64,000 nucleotides of DNA, taken from assembly GCF_003751445.1 (NCBI RefSeq), contig NZ_RJUU01000001.1, positions 5,699,060 to 5,763,059 of the forward strand, read 5' to 3'. Source of the stretch: Streptomyces sp. 840.1. GTDB lineage: Bacteria; Actinomycetota; Actinomycetes; Streptomycetales; Streptomycetaceae. This document shows, piece by piece, positions 16,239-24,261 of the stretch. Under the pieces are notes generated by a model. That model did not search any database. It was given only the letters and a program-made list of their open reading frames with translations, and was not told the origin of the DNA. A program made the translations under genes and the position numbers. Numbering within the stretch: the first letter of the stretch is position 1; each line of letters begins with the position of its first letter.

Positions 16239-17078
16239 ATGGACGCCGACGCACCGGGGACGGTGCTCAAACGGGAACGGGCCCGCGACGCCGTATTGGA
16301 GCTGATCGAGTCGCGCAGGCCGGGTGACGCCATCCCCTCGGAGCGGTCCCTGTGCGCCACGCTCGGAGTCTCCCGGCCCACCCTGCGCGCCGCGGTCGAC
16401 GAACTGGTGGCCGCCGGGCTGCTGGTGCGCGAGCACGGCCGGGGGATGTTCGTCGCACCCGCGAAGATCACCCAGGAACTGATCTCGGCCGACCTGGCCC
16501 TGTCCGTCCCGCCGGCCGCCGGGGCCTGGTCGAGCAGGCTGCTGGAGTTCACCACCCTCCAGGCCGGAGCCCGGGTCGGCCGCAAGCTGCGCATGTCACC
16601 GGCCGCCGACATCGTCTACGTCGCCCGGCTGAGGCTGGTCGACGGCGCCCCGATGGCGATCGAGCACCTGCACATCAGGGCCGAACTGGTCCCGGGCCTG
16701 TCCGCCCAGGAGCTGGAGGACGGCGACCTGTACGAGCACCTGCGCGAGCGCCACGACGTACACGTTCACGAAGCGGTCCAGGCGATCGAGCCGACCGTCG
16801 TGACCCGCGCCGAGGCCGGGCTGCTCGACGTGCCCGAGCTCTCCCCGGCCCTGCTCTTCGAGCGGCTGACCTCGGACACCGCAGGCCGCCCCGTGGAGTA
16901 CGTGCACTCGCTCTACCGGGGCGACCGCTACCGGATCGTCTCCCGGCTGGCCCTCGGGCCCGCCGCGGCCGTACGGCCCGTCGAGGGCGGACACCACCCG
17001 GGGATCCCGCCGGGCGACTTCGCCCACCGGGACCCGATCACCTCCTCCACCCGGGGCGACATCCAGTCCGGCGGCTGA
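16239..17078 (+). CDS. GntR/HutC-family regulator, DasR-like
   Basis: 279 aa from ATG 16239 after AGGAGGGGG. The N-terminal winged helix is RRPGDAIPSERSLCATLGVS followed by RPTLRAAVDELVAAGLLVRE (about 27-66), then a HutC/UTRA effector domain with VARLRLVDGAPMAIEHLHI and VEYVHSLYRGDRYRIVSRL. The same segments in DasR, the GlcNAc-6-P-responsive repressor, are closely similar, so a phosphorylated amino sugar is a reasonable effector guess. It is divergent from the sugar importer operon, which it very likely represses. A proline/histidine-rich C-terminal extension follows the UTRA domain. Confidence 0.88.
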   Translation: MDADAPGTVLKRERARDAVLELIESRRPGDAIPSERSLCATLGVSRPTLRAAVDELVAAGLLVREHGRGMFVAPAKITQELISADLALSVPPAAGAWSSRLLEFTTLQAGARVGRKLRMSPAADIVYVARLRLVDGAPMAIEHLHIRAELVPGLSAQELEDGDLYEHLRERHDVHVHEAVQAIEPTVVTRAEAGLLDVPELSPALLFERLTSDTAGRPVEYVHSLYRGDRYRIVSRLALGPAAAVRPVEGGHHPGIPPGDFAHRDPITSSTRGDIQSGG

Positions 17079-17212
17079 CGCAGTGCGCCCGCCGCTCCGC
17101 CCGCCCCCGCGTTGCGTCCTGCGCAATGACCGGTGCGAGTCTTGCGCCGCTCCTCGGGGAAGGCCACTGTGACTGACACATCCGACGCAGCCGACCCCAC
17201 GAGGTGCCTCGC

Positions 17213-18382
17213 ATGACCACCCCCACAAGCCGCCGCACCCTTCTTGGAGCACTCCTGGCGGGCGGCGCCCTCGCCGCCGCCCCCTCACTGCCCCGCTCCG
17301 GACATCCGGGGCCGGCGGCGCGCACCGCGCCGGAGGCGGCGCGCAAGGCCGCGACGCTGTTCCTCGGCACCTACACCTCGACGACGCCGGGAGGCACCGG
17401 CATCGGTGTCGCCTCGTACGACCCGGCGGCCGGCACCATCACCGGCCGCACTGTCGTCACCGGCGTCGAGAACCCCTCGTTCCTCGCGCTGCACCCCACC
17501 GGCGCCACGCTCTACGCCGTCGACGAGCAGCAGCAGGGCGGCGTCACCGCGGTGGCGCTCGCCGCCGACGGCACCTTCCGGGTGCTGGCGACCCGGGACA
17601 CCGGCGGCGCCGGACCCTGCCACCTCTCCGTCCACCCCGGCGGAAAGTGGCTGCTCAGCGCCAACTACACCTCCGGCAGCGTCGCCGTGCACCCCCTCGC
17701 CGCCGACGGCACACCGGGGGAGCGCACCGACCTGGTCGCCCACTCCACCCCCGCGCCCGGCCCCGGCCAGGACGGGCCGCACGCCCACCAGATCATCACC
17801 GCGCCGGACGGGGGCCACGTCCTCGCCGTCGACCTGGGCAACGACACGGTGTACACCTACCGGCTCGACGAGGACCGAGGCACCCTGGAGCAGCTCTCCC
17901 ACGCCGCGCTGCGCCCCGGCGCCGGACCGCGCTCCCTCACCTTCCACCCCGGCGGCCGCTACGCCTACCTGGCCTGCGAGCTCGACAACACGGTCGTGGT
18001 CTGCGGCTACGACCCGACCACCGGCGTGCTGACCCCGGGCGACCCGCAGTCCACCGGAACGGGCGGCGGCACCAGCTACCCCGCCCAGCTGCTGGTCACC
18101 GGGGACGGCCGCTTCGCCTACCTGGCCAACCGGGGGCACAACAGCCTCACCAGGTACGCCGTCGAGGACGGCGGGGCCACGCTGCGGCTGCTGGACACCG
18201 TGCCGGTGGGCGGTGACTTCCCCCGGCACATCGCCTTCTCGCCCGACGGGACGCTGCTCCTGGCCGCGAACCAGAAGTCCGGCACGGTCACGGTGTTCCG
18301 GGTCGACGCGGAGAGCGGCGCCCTGGAGTCCGTGGGGACGCCCTTCGCCGCCCCGGCGGCGGTCTGCGTGCTGCCTCTCTGA
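17213..18382 (+). CDS. Tat-exported lactonase-family beta-propeller protein
   Basis: 389 aa from ATG 17213 (GAGGTG at 6-nt spacing). The twin-arginine signal SRRTLLGALLAGGALAAAP is followed by a seven-bladed propeller of the lactonase/6-phosphogluconolactonase (YbhE-like) family: FLGTYTS, NPSFLALHPTGATLYAVDE, GPCHLSVHPGGKWLLSANY, DGPHAHQI, GPRSLTFHPGGRYAYLACEL, FPRHIAFSPDGTLLLAANQ. Family members hydrolyse sugar lactones or act as muconate lactonising enzymes; the exported form has no proven role. It is transcribed away from the GntR gene after a 134-bp gap and could belong to the same regulon. Confidence 0.88.
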   Translation: MTTPTSRRTLLGALLAGGALAAAPSLPRSGHPGPAARTAPEAARKAATLFLGTYTSTTPGGTGIGVASYDPAAGTITGRTVVTGVENPSFLALHPTGATLYAVDEQQQGGVTAVALAADGTFRVLATRDTGGAGPCHLSVHPGGKWLLSANYTSGSVAVHPLAADGTPGERTDLVAHSTPAPGPGQDGPHAHQIITAPDGGHVLAVDLGNDTVYTYRLDEDRGTLEQLSHAALRPGAGPRSLTFHPGGRYAYLACELDNTVVVCGYDPTTGVLTPGDPQSTGTGGGTSYPAQLLVTGDGRFAYLANRGHNSLTRYAVEDGGATLRLLDTVPVGGDFPRHIAFSPDGTLLLAANQKSGTVTVFRVDAESGALESVGTPFAAPAAVCVLPL

Positions 18383-18467
18383 GGCCTGCGCGGCGGCGCC
18401 CGTCCGTTAGGGTCGTGCCCGAGCTGCGGGGGTTCCCCGCCGCGGCGACACGCACCATGGAGGCACC

Positions 18468-18719
18468 GTGCGCTTGAGAGTGGAGTTCACCACCGAGCCC
18501 TTCGATCTCGACGAGGCGCCGGCCCACGCGGTCGTCGCCCGCGAGGTCGTCCAGTCGGCCGATCTGGACGCCGTGGACGTCGGCCCCTTCGGCAACACGG
18601 CCGAGGGCGGCGCCGACGAGGTCCTCACCGCGGTGGACTCCCTCCTGCGCAAGGCCCTGGCATCGGGTGCCACCCGGGTCTCCCTCCAGGTCAACGTGAT
18701 CGGGGAGGGCTCCAAGTGA
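18468..18719 (+). CDS. Thiamine-binding (MTH1187/YkoF-like) family small protein
   Basis: 83-aa ferredoxin-like fold protein: MRLRVEFTTEPF, the VDVGPFGNTAEG loop and RVSLQVNVIGEG fit the PF01910-type family, whose members bind thiamine or related ligands. Start GTG 18468. It overlaps the following HTH gene as GTGA, so the two are co-translated. Its position directly before the uric acid operon suggests a ligand-binding or accessory role in regulation, but this is inference. Confidence 0.65.
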   Translation: MRLRVEFTTEPFDLDEAPAHAVVAREVVQSADLDAVDVGPFGNTAEGGADEVLTAVDSLLRKALASGATRVSLQVNVIGEGSK

Positions 18720-19093
18720 CCGAGCCCGCGGACCACCCCCTCGTCGCCGCGGTCAAGCCGCTCGTCGACGCCATGGGCGCCGAGCTGCTCGGGCCGGAGC
18801 AGGCGCTCCCCGACGACGTCGTGCTGGCGTGGGAGGGGCTGGACGTCATAGCGGTCCGGCTGCCCCAGCTCTCGGACTCGCTGGATCACATTCTGGCCGC
18901 CATGGAGCGCCGGCACGGCATGCCGCTGGCCGAGCTGGACCGCAGGACCAAGCAGGCGGTCGTCCGGACCCTGGAGGCACGCGGTGCCTTCTCCGTACGG
19001 CACGGCGTGGAGACGGTGGCGGGGGCCCTTGGCGTCAGCCGGTTCACCGTCTACAACTACCTGAACAGGGATATCGGGCCGAAGAGCGAGTAG
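18716..19093 (+). CDS. Helix-turn-helix regulator with DauR/YheO-type C-terminal domain
   Basis: 125 aa, starting at the GTGA overlap. The N-terminal half (AVKPLVDAMGAELLGPEQAL, PQLSDSLDHILAAMERRHGM) resembles a truncated sensor domain. The C-terminal half, LEARGAFSVRHGVETVAGAL followed by GVSRFTVYNYLNRDIG, is a clear DauR/YheO-type HTH (HTH_22-like). It is encoded 177 bp upstream of the uric acid operon and separated from it by a terminator, with an inverted repeat in the operon promoter. It is therefore a candidate for binding TCAACA-N3-TGTTGA. No experimental counterpart is known to me. Confidence 0.72.
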   Translation: MTEPADHPLVAAVKPLVDAMGAELLGPEQALPDDVVLAWEGLDVIAVRLPQLSDSLDHILAAMERRHGMPLAELDRRTKQAVVRTLEARGAFSVRHGVETVAGALGVSRFTVYNYLNRDIGPKSE

Positions 19094-19132
19094 TTGGGAC
19101 CGCGGGCGGTCACGGTCCGCGCAGCGCCACGG

Positions 19133-19168
19133 AAGGCCGTCGTCCGGATCATCGGGCGACGGCCTTTT
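19133..19168 (+). terminator. Rho-independent-like terminator after the HTH gene
   Basis: AAGGCCGTCG and CGACGGCCTT pair around an inner GTCCG/CGGG extension, followed by TTTT (19165-19168). It separates the two-gene unit from the uric acid operon. Confidence 0.85.
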
Positions 19169-19182
19169 ACATGAACGTAATT

Positions 19183-19222
19183 TCAACAAAGTGTTGACGT
19201 GGTGTTGTGGAGGGCGTTAGCT
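19183..19222 (+). promoter_or_regulatory. Uric acid operon promoter with perfect TCAACA-N3-TGTTGA palindrome
   Basis: TCAACAAAGTGTTGA (19183-19197) is a perfect 6-3-6 palindrome. Its right arm runs into TTGACG (19194-19199), a good -35, with TTAGCT (19217-19222) 17 bp downstream as a possible -10. This geometry is the same as at katA. The start codon of uraD is 74 bp beyond the palindrome. Confidence 0.65.
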
Positions 19223-19270
19223 ATCCGCAGCCCGACCAACGCACAGCGAAAAACAGCCACGGAGGCTCCC

Positions 19271-19780
19271 GTGACTTCGAGCTCCACACCGGGCCTGTCC
19301 CGGTTCAACACCCTGGCGGACCGCGAGGCGGCCGCCGCACTGCACGAGGTGTGTGCCAGTGCGGCCTGGGGAGGAGCGATCCTCTCCGGGCGCCCCTACG
19401 CCACGACGGAAGCCCTGTTCCTCGCGAGCGACACCGCCACGGCGGCCCTCGACGCGCAGGACCTGGCCGAAGCCATGGCCGGCCACCCGCCGATCGGCCG
19501 CCCGAAGCCCGGGGACCCGACCTCCTCCCGCGAACAGCGGGGAATGGCCGGCGCCACCGAGGAGCTCAAGGCCGAAATGCTCGAACTCAACCTGGCCTAC
19601 CAGGAGCGGTTCGGACACGTCTTCCTGATCTGCGCCACCGGGGCCACCGGTGAGCAGATGCGCGACGCGCTGAGGACCCGGTCCCGGAACTCGCCCGAGC
19701 AGGAGCGCGGACACGTCCGCACCGAACTGGGCAAGATCAACCGCATCAGGCTGACCCGTCTCGTCACGGAAGACGCGTAA
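19271..19780 (+). CDS. uraD: OHCU decarboxylase
   Basis: 169 aa from GTG 19271, chosen because GGAGG lies 5 nt upstream; the frame is open 24 codons earlier but without a ribosome site. It matches 2-oxo-4-hydroxy-4-carboxy-5-ureidoimidazoline decarboxylase: FNTLADREAAAALHEVCAS, the AMAGHPPIG catalytic His loop (His about 70), EQRGMAG and FGHVFLICATGATGEQM. It converts OHCU to S-allantoin, the last step of urate oxidation. First gene of uraD-uraH-uricase. Confidence 0.95.
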   Translation: MTSSSTPGLSRFNTLADREAAAALHEVCASAAWGGAILSGRPYATTEALFLASDTATAALDAQDLAEAMAGHPPIGRPKPGDPTSSREQRGMAGATEELKAEMLELNLAYQERFGHVFLICATGATGEQMRDALRTRSRNSPEQERGHVRTELGKINRIRLTRLVTEDA

Positions 19781-19808
19781 GACTCGCAACCGAAGGAGAG
19801 TGAAGGTC

Positions 19809-20201
19809 TTGAGCACCTTCGCCACCGCATCGGTGTCCACCCACATCCTGGACACCAGCATCGGCCGCCCCGCCGCGGACGTCGCCATCTCGCTCGCGGC
19901 CCGCTCGGGCAGTGACGCGCGGTGGGTGGCGCTCGGCGGTTCCGCGACCGATGCGGACGGGCGCTGCAAGGACCTGCCGGCCCTGCCGGAGGGCACCACC
20001 CACGTACGGCTCGACTTCCAGACCGAGTCGTACTTCGCCAGCAAGAAGCAAGCCGAGGCGCAGCAGGACGCCCCCCGCGTAAGGGACAGCGGTGCGTTCT
20101 TCCCGGAGGTGGCGATCACTTTCGCCGTCACTCCGGGCGAGCACTATCACGTACCGCTGCTGCTCAACCCGTTCGGCTACTCCGTATACCGAGGGAGCTA
20201 G
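19809..20201 (+). CDS. uraH: 5-hydroxyisourate hydrolase (transthyretin-like)
   Basis: 130 aa. I choose TTG 19809 (10 nt after AAGGAG) over GTG 19800, which is only 1 nt from that site; the resulting MSTFATASVSTHILDTSIGR is the usual HIU hydrolase N-terminus. The His in STHILDTSIGRPA, Arg in HVRLDFQTESY and the C-terminal YRGS tetrapeptide are the active-site marks of the transthyretin-related family. It hydrolyses 5-hydroxyisourate to OHCU. Second gene of the urate operon. Confidence 0.95.
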   Translation: MSTFATASVSTHILDTSIGRPAADVAISLAARSGSDARWVALGGSATDADGRCKDLPALPEGTTHVRLDFQTESYFASKKQAEAQQDAPRVRDSGAFFPEVAITFAVTPGEHYHVPLLLNPFGYSVYRGS

Positions 20202-20208
20202 CAGACAC

Positions 20209-21132
20209 ATGCCCACGATTCTCGGCCAGAACCAGTACGGCAAAGCAGAGAACCGCGTCGTCAAGATCACGCGGGACGGCGACACCCACCACATCAAGGA
20301 CCTGAACGTCTCGGTCGCCCTGTCGGGTGACATGGAGGACGTGCACTACTCCGGCTCGAACGCGAACGTCCTTCCCACGGACACCACCAAGAACACGGTG
20401 TTCGCGTTCGCCAAGGAGCACGGCATCGACTCCGCCGAGCAGTTCGGCATCCACCTCGCACGTCACTTCGTGACGAGCCAGGAGCCGATCAAGATCGCCC
20501 GGATCCGGATCGAGGAGTACGCCTGGGACCGCATCGCGACCTCCGGCGGCAACTCCCAGTTCATCGGTGCCGACGAGGTCAAGCACTCCTTCGTCCGCAA
20601 GAACCAGGAGATCCGCACCGCTCAGATCACCTACGACGGCGAGTCGTGGCAGGTCATCTCGGGTCTCAAGGACCTCACGGTGATGAACTCGACCAACTCC
20701 GAGTTCTGGGGCTACGTCAAGGACAAGTACACGACGCTCAAGGAGGCGTACGACCGCATCCTGTGCACCGACGTCTCGGCCCGCTGGCGCTACAACTGGA
20801 CCAGCGACGAGCAGCGGATGCCGAACTGGGAGAAGTCCTATGAGCAGGCGCGCAAGCACATGCTCCACGCCTTCGCCGAGACGTACTCCCTCTCGCTCCA
20901 GCAGACCCTGTACCAGATGGGTTCGCGGATCATCAACAGCCGCAGCGAGATCGACGAGATCCGGTTCTCGCTCCCGAACAACCACAACTTCCTTGTGGAC
21001 CTTGAGCCGTTCGGCCTCAAGAACGACAACGAGGTCTACTTCGCCGCCGACCGTCCCTACGGGCTCATCGAGGGCACCGTGCTGCGTGACGGCATCGAGC
21101 CGCAGATCCCGGTCGATCTGACCAACCTCTGA
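20209..21132 (+). CDS. pucL: Urate oxidase (uricase)
   Basis: 307 aa from ATG 20209. Uricase T-fold landmarks are present: ENRVVKITRDGDTHHIKDL, the TDTTKNTVFAFAKEHG motif with the catalytic Thr, EEYAWDRI, GLKDLTVMNSTNSEFWGYV, and the C-terminal NNHNFLVDLEPFGLKNDNEV. The cofactor-free enzyme oxidises urate with oxygen to 5-hydroxyisourate and hydrogen peroxide. The peroxide gives a reason for co-regulating katA. It ends the operon before the permease gene 67 bp downstream. Confidence 0.97.
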   Translation: MPTILGQNQYGKAENRVVKITRDGDTHHIKDLNVSVALSGDMEDVHYSGSNANVLPTDTTKNTVFAFAKEHGIDSAEQFGIHLARHFVTSQEPIKIARIRIEEYAWDRIATSGGNSQFIGADEVKHSFVRKNQEIRTAQITYDGESWQVISGLKDLTVMNSTNSEFWGYVKDKYTTLKEAYDRILCTDVSARWRYNWTSDEQRMPNWEKSYEQARKHMLHAFAETYSLSLQQTLYQMGSRIINSRSEIDEIRFSLPNNHNFLVDLEPFGLKNDNEVYFAADRPYGLIEGTVLRDGIEPQIPVDLTNL

Positions 21133-21199
21133 CGCGGCGCCGCGCCGGTCCCCGTCCGTCCACAGCGGACGGGGGCCGGCCGGCCCGGAGGGAACTCCC

Positions 21200-22597
21200 A
21201 TGGCACAGCCTGCACGTGGGCCTGATGCAGCGATAGGTCCATGTCCCACCCCACCGGACGGCTCGATCCATCCGGTGGACGAGAAGCTCGCCCCGTCGCG
21301 GCTCCTGCCCGCCGCGCTCCAGCACATCGCCGCCATGTACGCGGGCGTCGTCACCCCTCCGCTCATCATCGGACAGGCCGTCGGCCTCGACACGGCCGGA
21401 CTGACCCGGCTGATCGCGGCGAGCCTGCTCATCGCCGGCTGCGCCACCATCCTGCAGACCCTCGGCATCGGCGGCTTCGCCGGCAACCGGCTGCCGTTCG
21501 TCAACGCCGCCTCGTCCGCCGGGATCGCCCCGATGCTCGCCATCGCCGAGACCAGCGCGCCCGGCCACCAACTCCCCGCGATCTACGGGGCGGTGCTCGT
21601 CGCAGGCGTGTTCTGCCTGCTCGTCGGCCCGTTCTTCGGCAGGCTGCTCAGATTCTTCCCGCCGCTCGTCACCGGCGTCGTCATCACCCTCATCGGCGTC
21701 ACCCTGATGCCGGTCCCGGTCTCCTGGGCGCAGGGCGGCGACAAGACAGCGACCGACTTCGGCGCGATGAAGTACCTCGCGCTGGCCGCCTTCACGCTGG
21801 CCGTCATCCTGGTCATCCAGAGGTTCGGCCGTGGATTCCTCAAGCAAGTCGCCTTGCTGATGGGGCTGTTGATAGGTACCTTGGCCGCCATCCCCTTCGG
21901 CCTCGCGGACTTCTCCGCCCTGAGCTCCGCTCCGCTCGCCGCACTGCCCACCCCCTTCGCCTTCGGCGCACCGGAGTTCCAGCCCGCCGCGATCCTCTCC
22001 CTCTGCATCGTGATGCTCGTCCTGATGACCGAGTCGTCCGCCGGCATGCTGGCCCTCGGCGAGATCTGCGACCGGCCCACCGACGGCCGGACCATCACGC
22101 GAGGCCTGCGCACCGACGGCATCGCCACCCTCGTCGGGCCGGTCTTCGGCGGCTTCCCGACGAGCGCCTTCGCACAGAACGTCGGCGTCGTCTCCCTCAC
22201 GAAGGTACGGAGCCGCTACGTCGTCGCGGCCGCCGGCGGCGCCCTGCTGATCCTCGGCGTCTTCCCGGTACTCGGCGCGGTCGTCTCGCTCGTCCCGATG
22301 CCCGTGCTCGGCGGCGCCGGCATCGTCCTGTTCGGCTCGATCGCGGTGAGCGGCATCCGTACGCTCTCCGAGGCCGGGCTCGACGACAGCTCCAACATCA
22401 TCCTGGTCGCCGTGGCGCTCGGCGCGGGCATCATCCCGCTCGCCGCGCCCGGCTTCTACGCGGGATTCCCGTCCTGGGCGCAGACCGTCCTGGGCTCCGG
22501 CATCAGCGCCGGAGCGCTGGCCGCGGTCCTGCTCAATCTCTTCTTCCACCATCTCGGCACCCACGGCCGCACGGCCGTGGCACTCAAATCCTCCTAG
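21200..22597 (+). CDS. NCS2-family urate/xanthine permease 1
   Basis: 465 aa with about 12-14 membrane helices. NAT/NCS2 hallmarks: LQHIAAMYAGVVTPPLIIGQ in the first helices, the RLPFVNAASSAG region, PLVTGVVITLIGVTLMPV and the NAT-signature area VGPVFGGFPTSAFAQNVGVV. The YgfU/PucJ-like branch imports urate or xanthine by proton symport. The ribosome site GGAGGG precedes ATG 21200. It is probably transcribed with the urate genes upstream and the deaminase downstream. Confidence 0.92.
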   Translation: MAQPARGPDAAIGPCPTPPDGSIHPVDEKLAPSRLLPAALQHIAAMYAGVVTPPLIIGQAVGLDTAGLTRLIAASLLIAGCATILQTLGIGGFAGNRLPFVNAASSAGIAPMLAIAETSAPGHQLPAIYGAVLVAGVFCLLVGPFFGRLLRFFPPLVTGVVITLIGVTLMPVPVSWAQGGDKTATDFGAMKYLALAAFTLAVILVIQRFGRGFLKQVALLMGLLIGTLAAIPFGLADFSALSSAPLAALPTPFAFGAPEFQPAAILSLCIVMLVLMTESSAGMLALGEICDRPTDGRTITRGLRTDGIATLVGPVFGGFPTSAFAQNVGVVSLTKVRSRYVVAAAGGALLILGVFPVLGAVVSLVPMPVLGGAGIVLFGSIAVSGIRTLSEAGLDDSSNIILVAVALGAGIIPLAAPGFYAGFPSWAQTVLGSGISAGALAAVLLNLFFHHLGTHGRTAVALKSS

Positions 22598-22638
22598 GGT
22601 CCTGCCGTGCCCACATCGCTATGAGAGAAGGAAGCACC

Positions 22639-24036
22639 ATGGCAGCACAGGCAGCGACCGAGCGCGTGGAACGCATCGTCATCGAGAACTGTTCGATCGC
22701 GACCGTCGACGCCGACGACACCGAGTACGCCTCGGGCCATGTCGTCGTCGCCGGCAACCGCATCGAGTCGGTCGGCGCCGGCCGGGCACCGGAGGGCCTG
22801 GACAACGTCGTACGCCGGATCGACGGCACCGGCCACCTCGTCACACCCGGCCTGATCAACACGCACCACCACTTCTACCAGTGGATCACCCGGGGCCTGG
22901 CCACCGACCACAACCTCTTCGAGTGGCTGGTCGCCCTGTACCCGACCTGGGCACGCATCGACGAGCCGATGGCCCGCGCCGCCGCGCAGGGCTCGCTCGC
23001 CATGCTGGCCCGAGGCGGTGTCACCACCGCGATGGACCACCACTACGTGTTCCCGCGCGGCTCCGGCGACCTGTCCGGCGCGATCATCGGCGCCGCCCGT
23101 GAGATGGGCGTACGGTTCACCCTCGCCCGCGGCTCCATGGACCGCAGCGAGAAGGACGGCGGGCTGCCGCCGGACTTCGCCGTGGAGACCCTCGACGGGG
23201 CGCTCGCCGCCACCGAGGCGACCATCGACGCGCACCACGACGCCTCCTTCGACGCGATGACCCAGATCGCCGTCGCGCCCTGCTCCCCCTTCTCGGTGTC
23301 CACCGAACTGATGCGGCAGGGAGCCGAGTTGGCCCGCCGTCGCGGAGTGCGGCTGCACACCCATGGTTCGGAGACCGTGGAGGAGGAGAAGTTCTGCCAC
23401 GAGCTGTTCGGCATGGGCCCGACCGACTACTTCGAGTCGACCGGCTGGCTCGGTGAGGACGTGTGGATGGCGCACTGCGTCCACATGAACGACTCCGACA
23501 TCGCCGCGTTCGCCCGCACCGGCACCGGCGTCGCCCACTGCCCGTCCTCCAACGCCCGGCTCGCCGCCGGCATCGCCCGGGTCCCGGACATGCTCGCCGC
23601 AGGCGTCCCGGTCGGCCTCGGCGTCGACGGCACCGCGTCCAACGAGTCCGGCGAGCTCCACACCGAACTGCGCAACGCCCTCCTCATCAACCGCCTCGGC
23701 CCGCACCGCGAACGCGCCCTGAACGCCCGTCAGGCCCTGCGCCTGGGCACGTACGGCGGCGCCCAGGTCCTCGGCCGCGCCGACCAGATCGGCTCCCTGG
23801 AGCCCGGCAAGCTCGCGGACCTGGTCCTGTGGAAGCTGGACACCATCGCCCACGCCTCCATCGCGGACCCGGTCACGGCCCTGGTGTTCGGCGCCGCGGC
23901 GCCCGTCACCCTCTCGCTCGTCAACGGCAGGCCGGTCGTCGAGGACACCCGCCTGACCACCGTGGACGAGGACGCCATCGCCCGCGCCACCCGCGACGAG
24001 GCCCGCCGCCTCGCGCAGATCGCCGCCGGGGCCTGA
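22639..24036 (+). CDS. 8-oxoguanine/guanine deaminase-type amidohydrolase
   Basis: 465 aa from ATG 22639 (GAGAGAAGGAAG upstream); an in-frame ATG at 22621 is possible but overlaps that site. Amidohydrolase motifs: NTHHHFYQWITRG (metal His pair), RLHTHGSETVEEE, VWMAHCVHM, GVAHCPSSNARLAAG and GLGVDGTASNESGEL, with a C-terminal GSLEPGKLADLVLWKLD. It fits the AtzB/8-oxoguanine deaminase group, producing urate from 8-oxoguanine or xanthine from guanine. Lying between two purine permeases and after uricase, either substrate fits. Confidence 0.88.
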   Translation: MAAQAATERVERIVIENCSIATVDADDTEYASGHVVVAGNRIESVGAGRAPEGLDNVVRRIDGTGHLVTPGLINTHHHFYQWITRGLATDHNLFEWLVALYPTWARIDEPMARAAAQGSLAMLARGGVTTAMDHHYVFPRGSGDLSGAIIGAAREMGVRFTLARGSMDRSEKDGGLPPDFAVETLDGALAATEATIDAHHDASFDAMTQIAVAPCSPFSVSTELMRQGAELARRRGVRLHTHGSETVEEEKFCHELFGMGPTDYFESTGWLGEDVWMAHCVHMNDSDIAAFARTGTGVAHCPSSNARLAAGIARVPDMLAAGVPVGLGVDGTASNESGELHTELRNALLINRLGPHRERALNARQALRLGTYGGAQVLGRADQIGSLEPGKLADLVLWKLDTIAHASIADPVTALVFGAAAPVTLSLVNGRPVVEDTRLTTVDEDAIARATRDEARRLAQIAAGA

Positions 24037-24118
24037 GGTCCCGGCGCCCCCGACAGGCCGGCCGAGGGGGACGGCCCTCGACCGGCCGCCGTGGACCCGA
24101 GCGGGGCCCACGGCAACC

Positions 24119-24160
24119 GGTACGGGAGGCGCGCACCCATACGTACGCGCCTCCCGTACC
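24119..24160 (+). terminator. Perfect 15-bp-stem terminator after the deaminase gene
   Basis: GGTACGGGAGGCGCG (24119-24133) and CGCGCCTCCCGTACC (24146-24160) pair perfectly around a 12-nt loop, 83 bp after the stop codon. It separates the deaminase from the second permease, which therefore needs its own promoter. Confidence 0.85.
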
Positions 24161-24261
24161 GCTGAACCAAGCTGCCCGCACCAGCTGCACGACCTGCACC
24201 AACGCTCCACCTCCCTGATACCCACGTCACCGCAGACGTGTACCCGACCGGAGGAACCGCC

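Noticed and set aside
21241..22638. N-terminal fusion of about 466 residues to the deaminase
   Set aside because: The extension is an out-of-frame reading of the permease gene; the deaminase has its own ATG and ribosome site at 22639.
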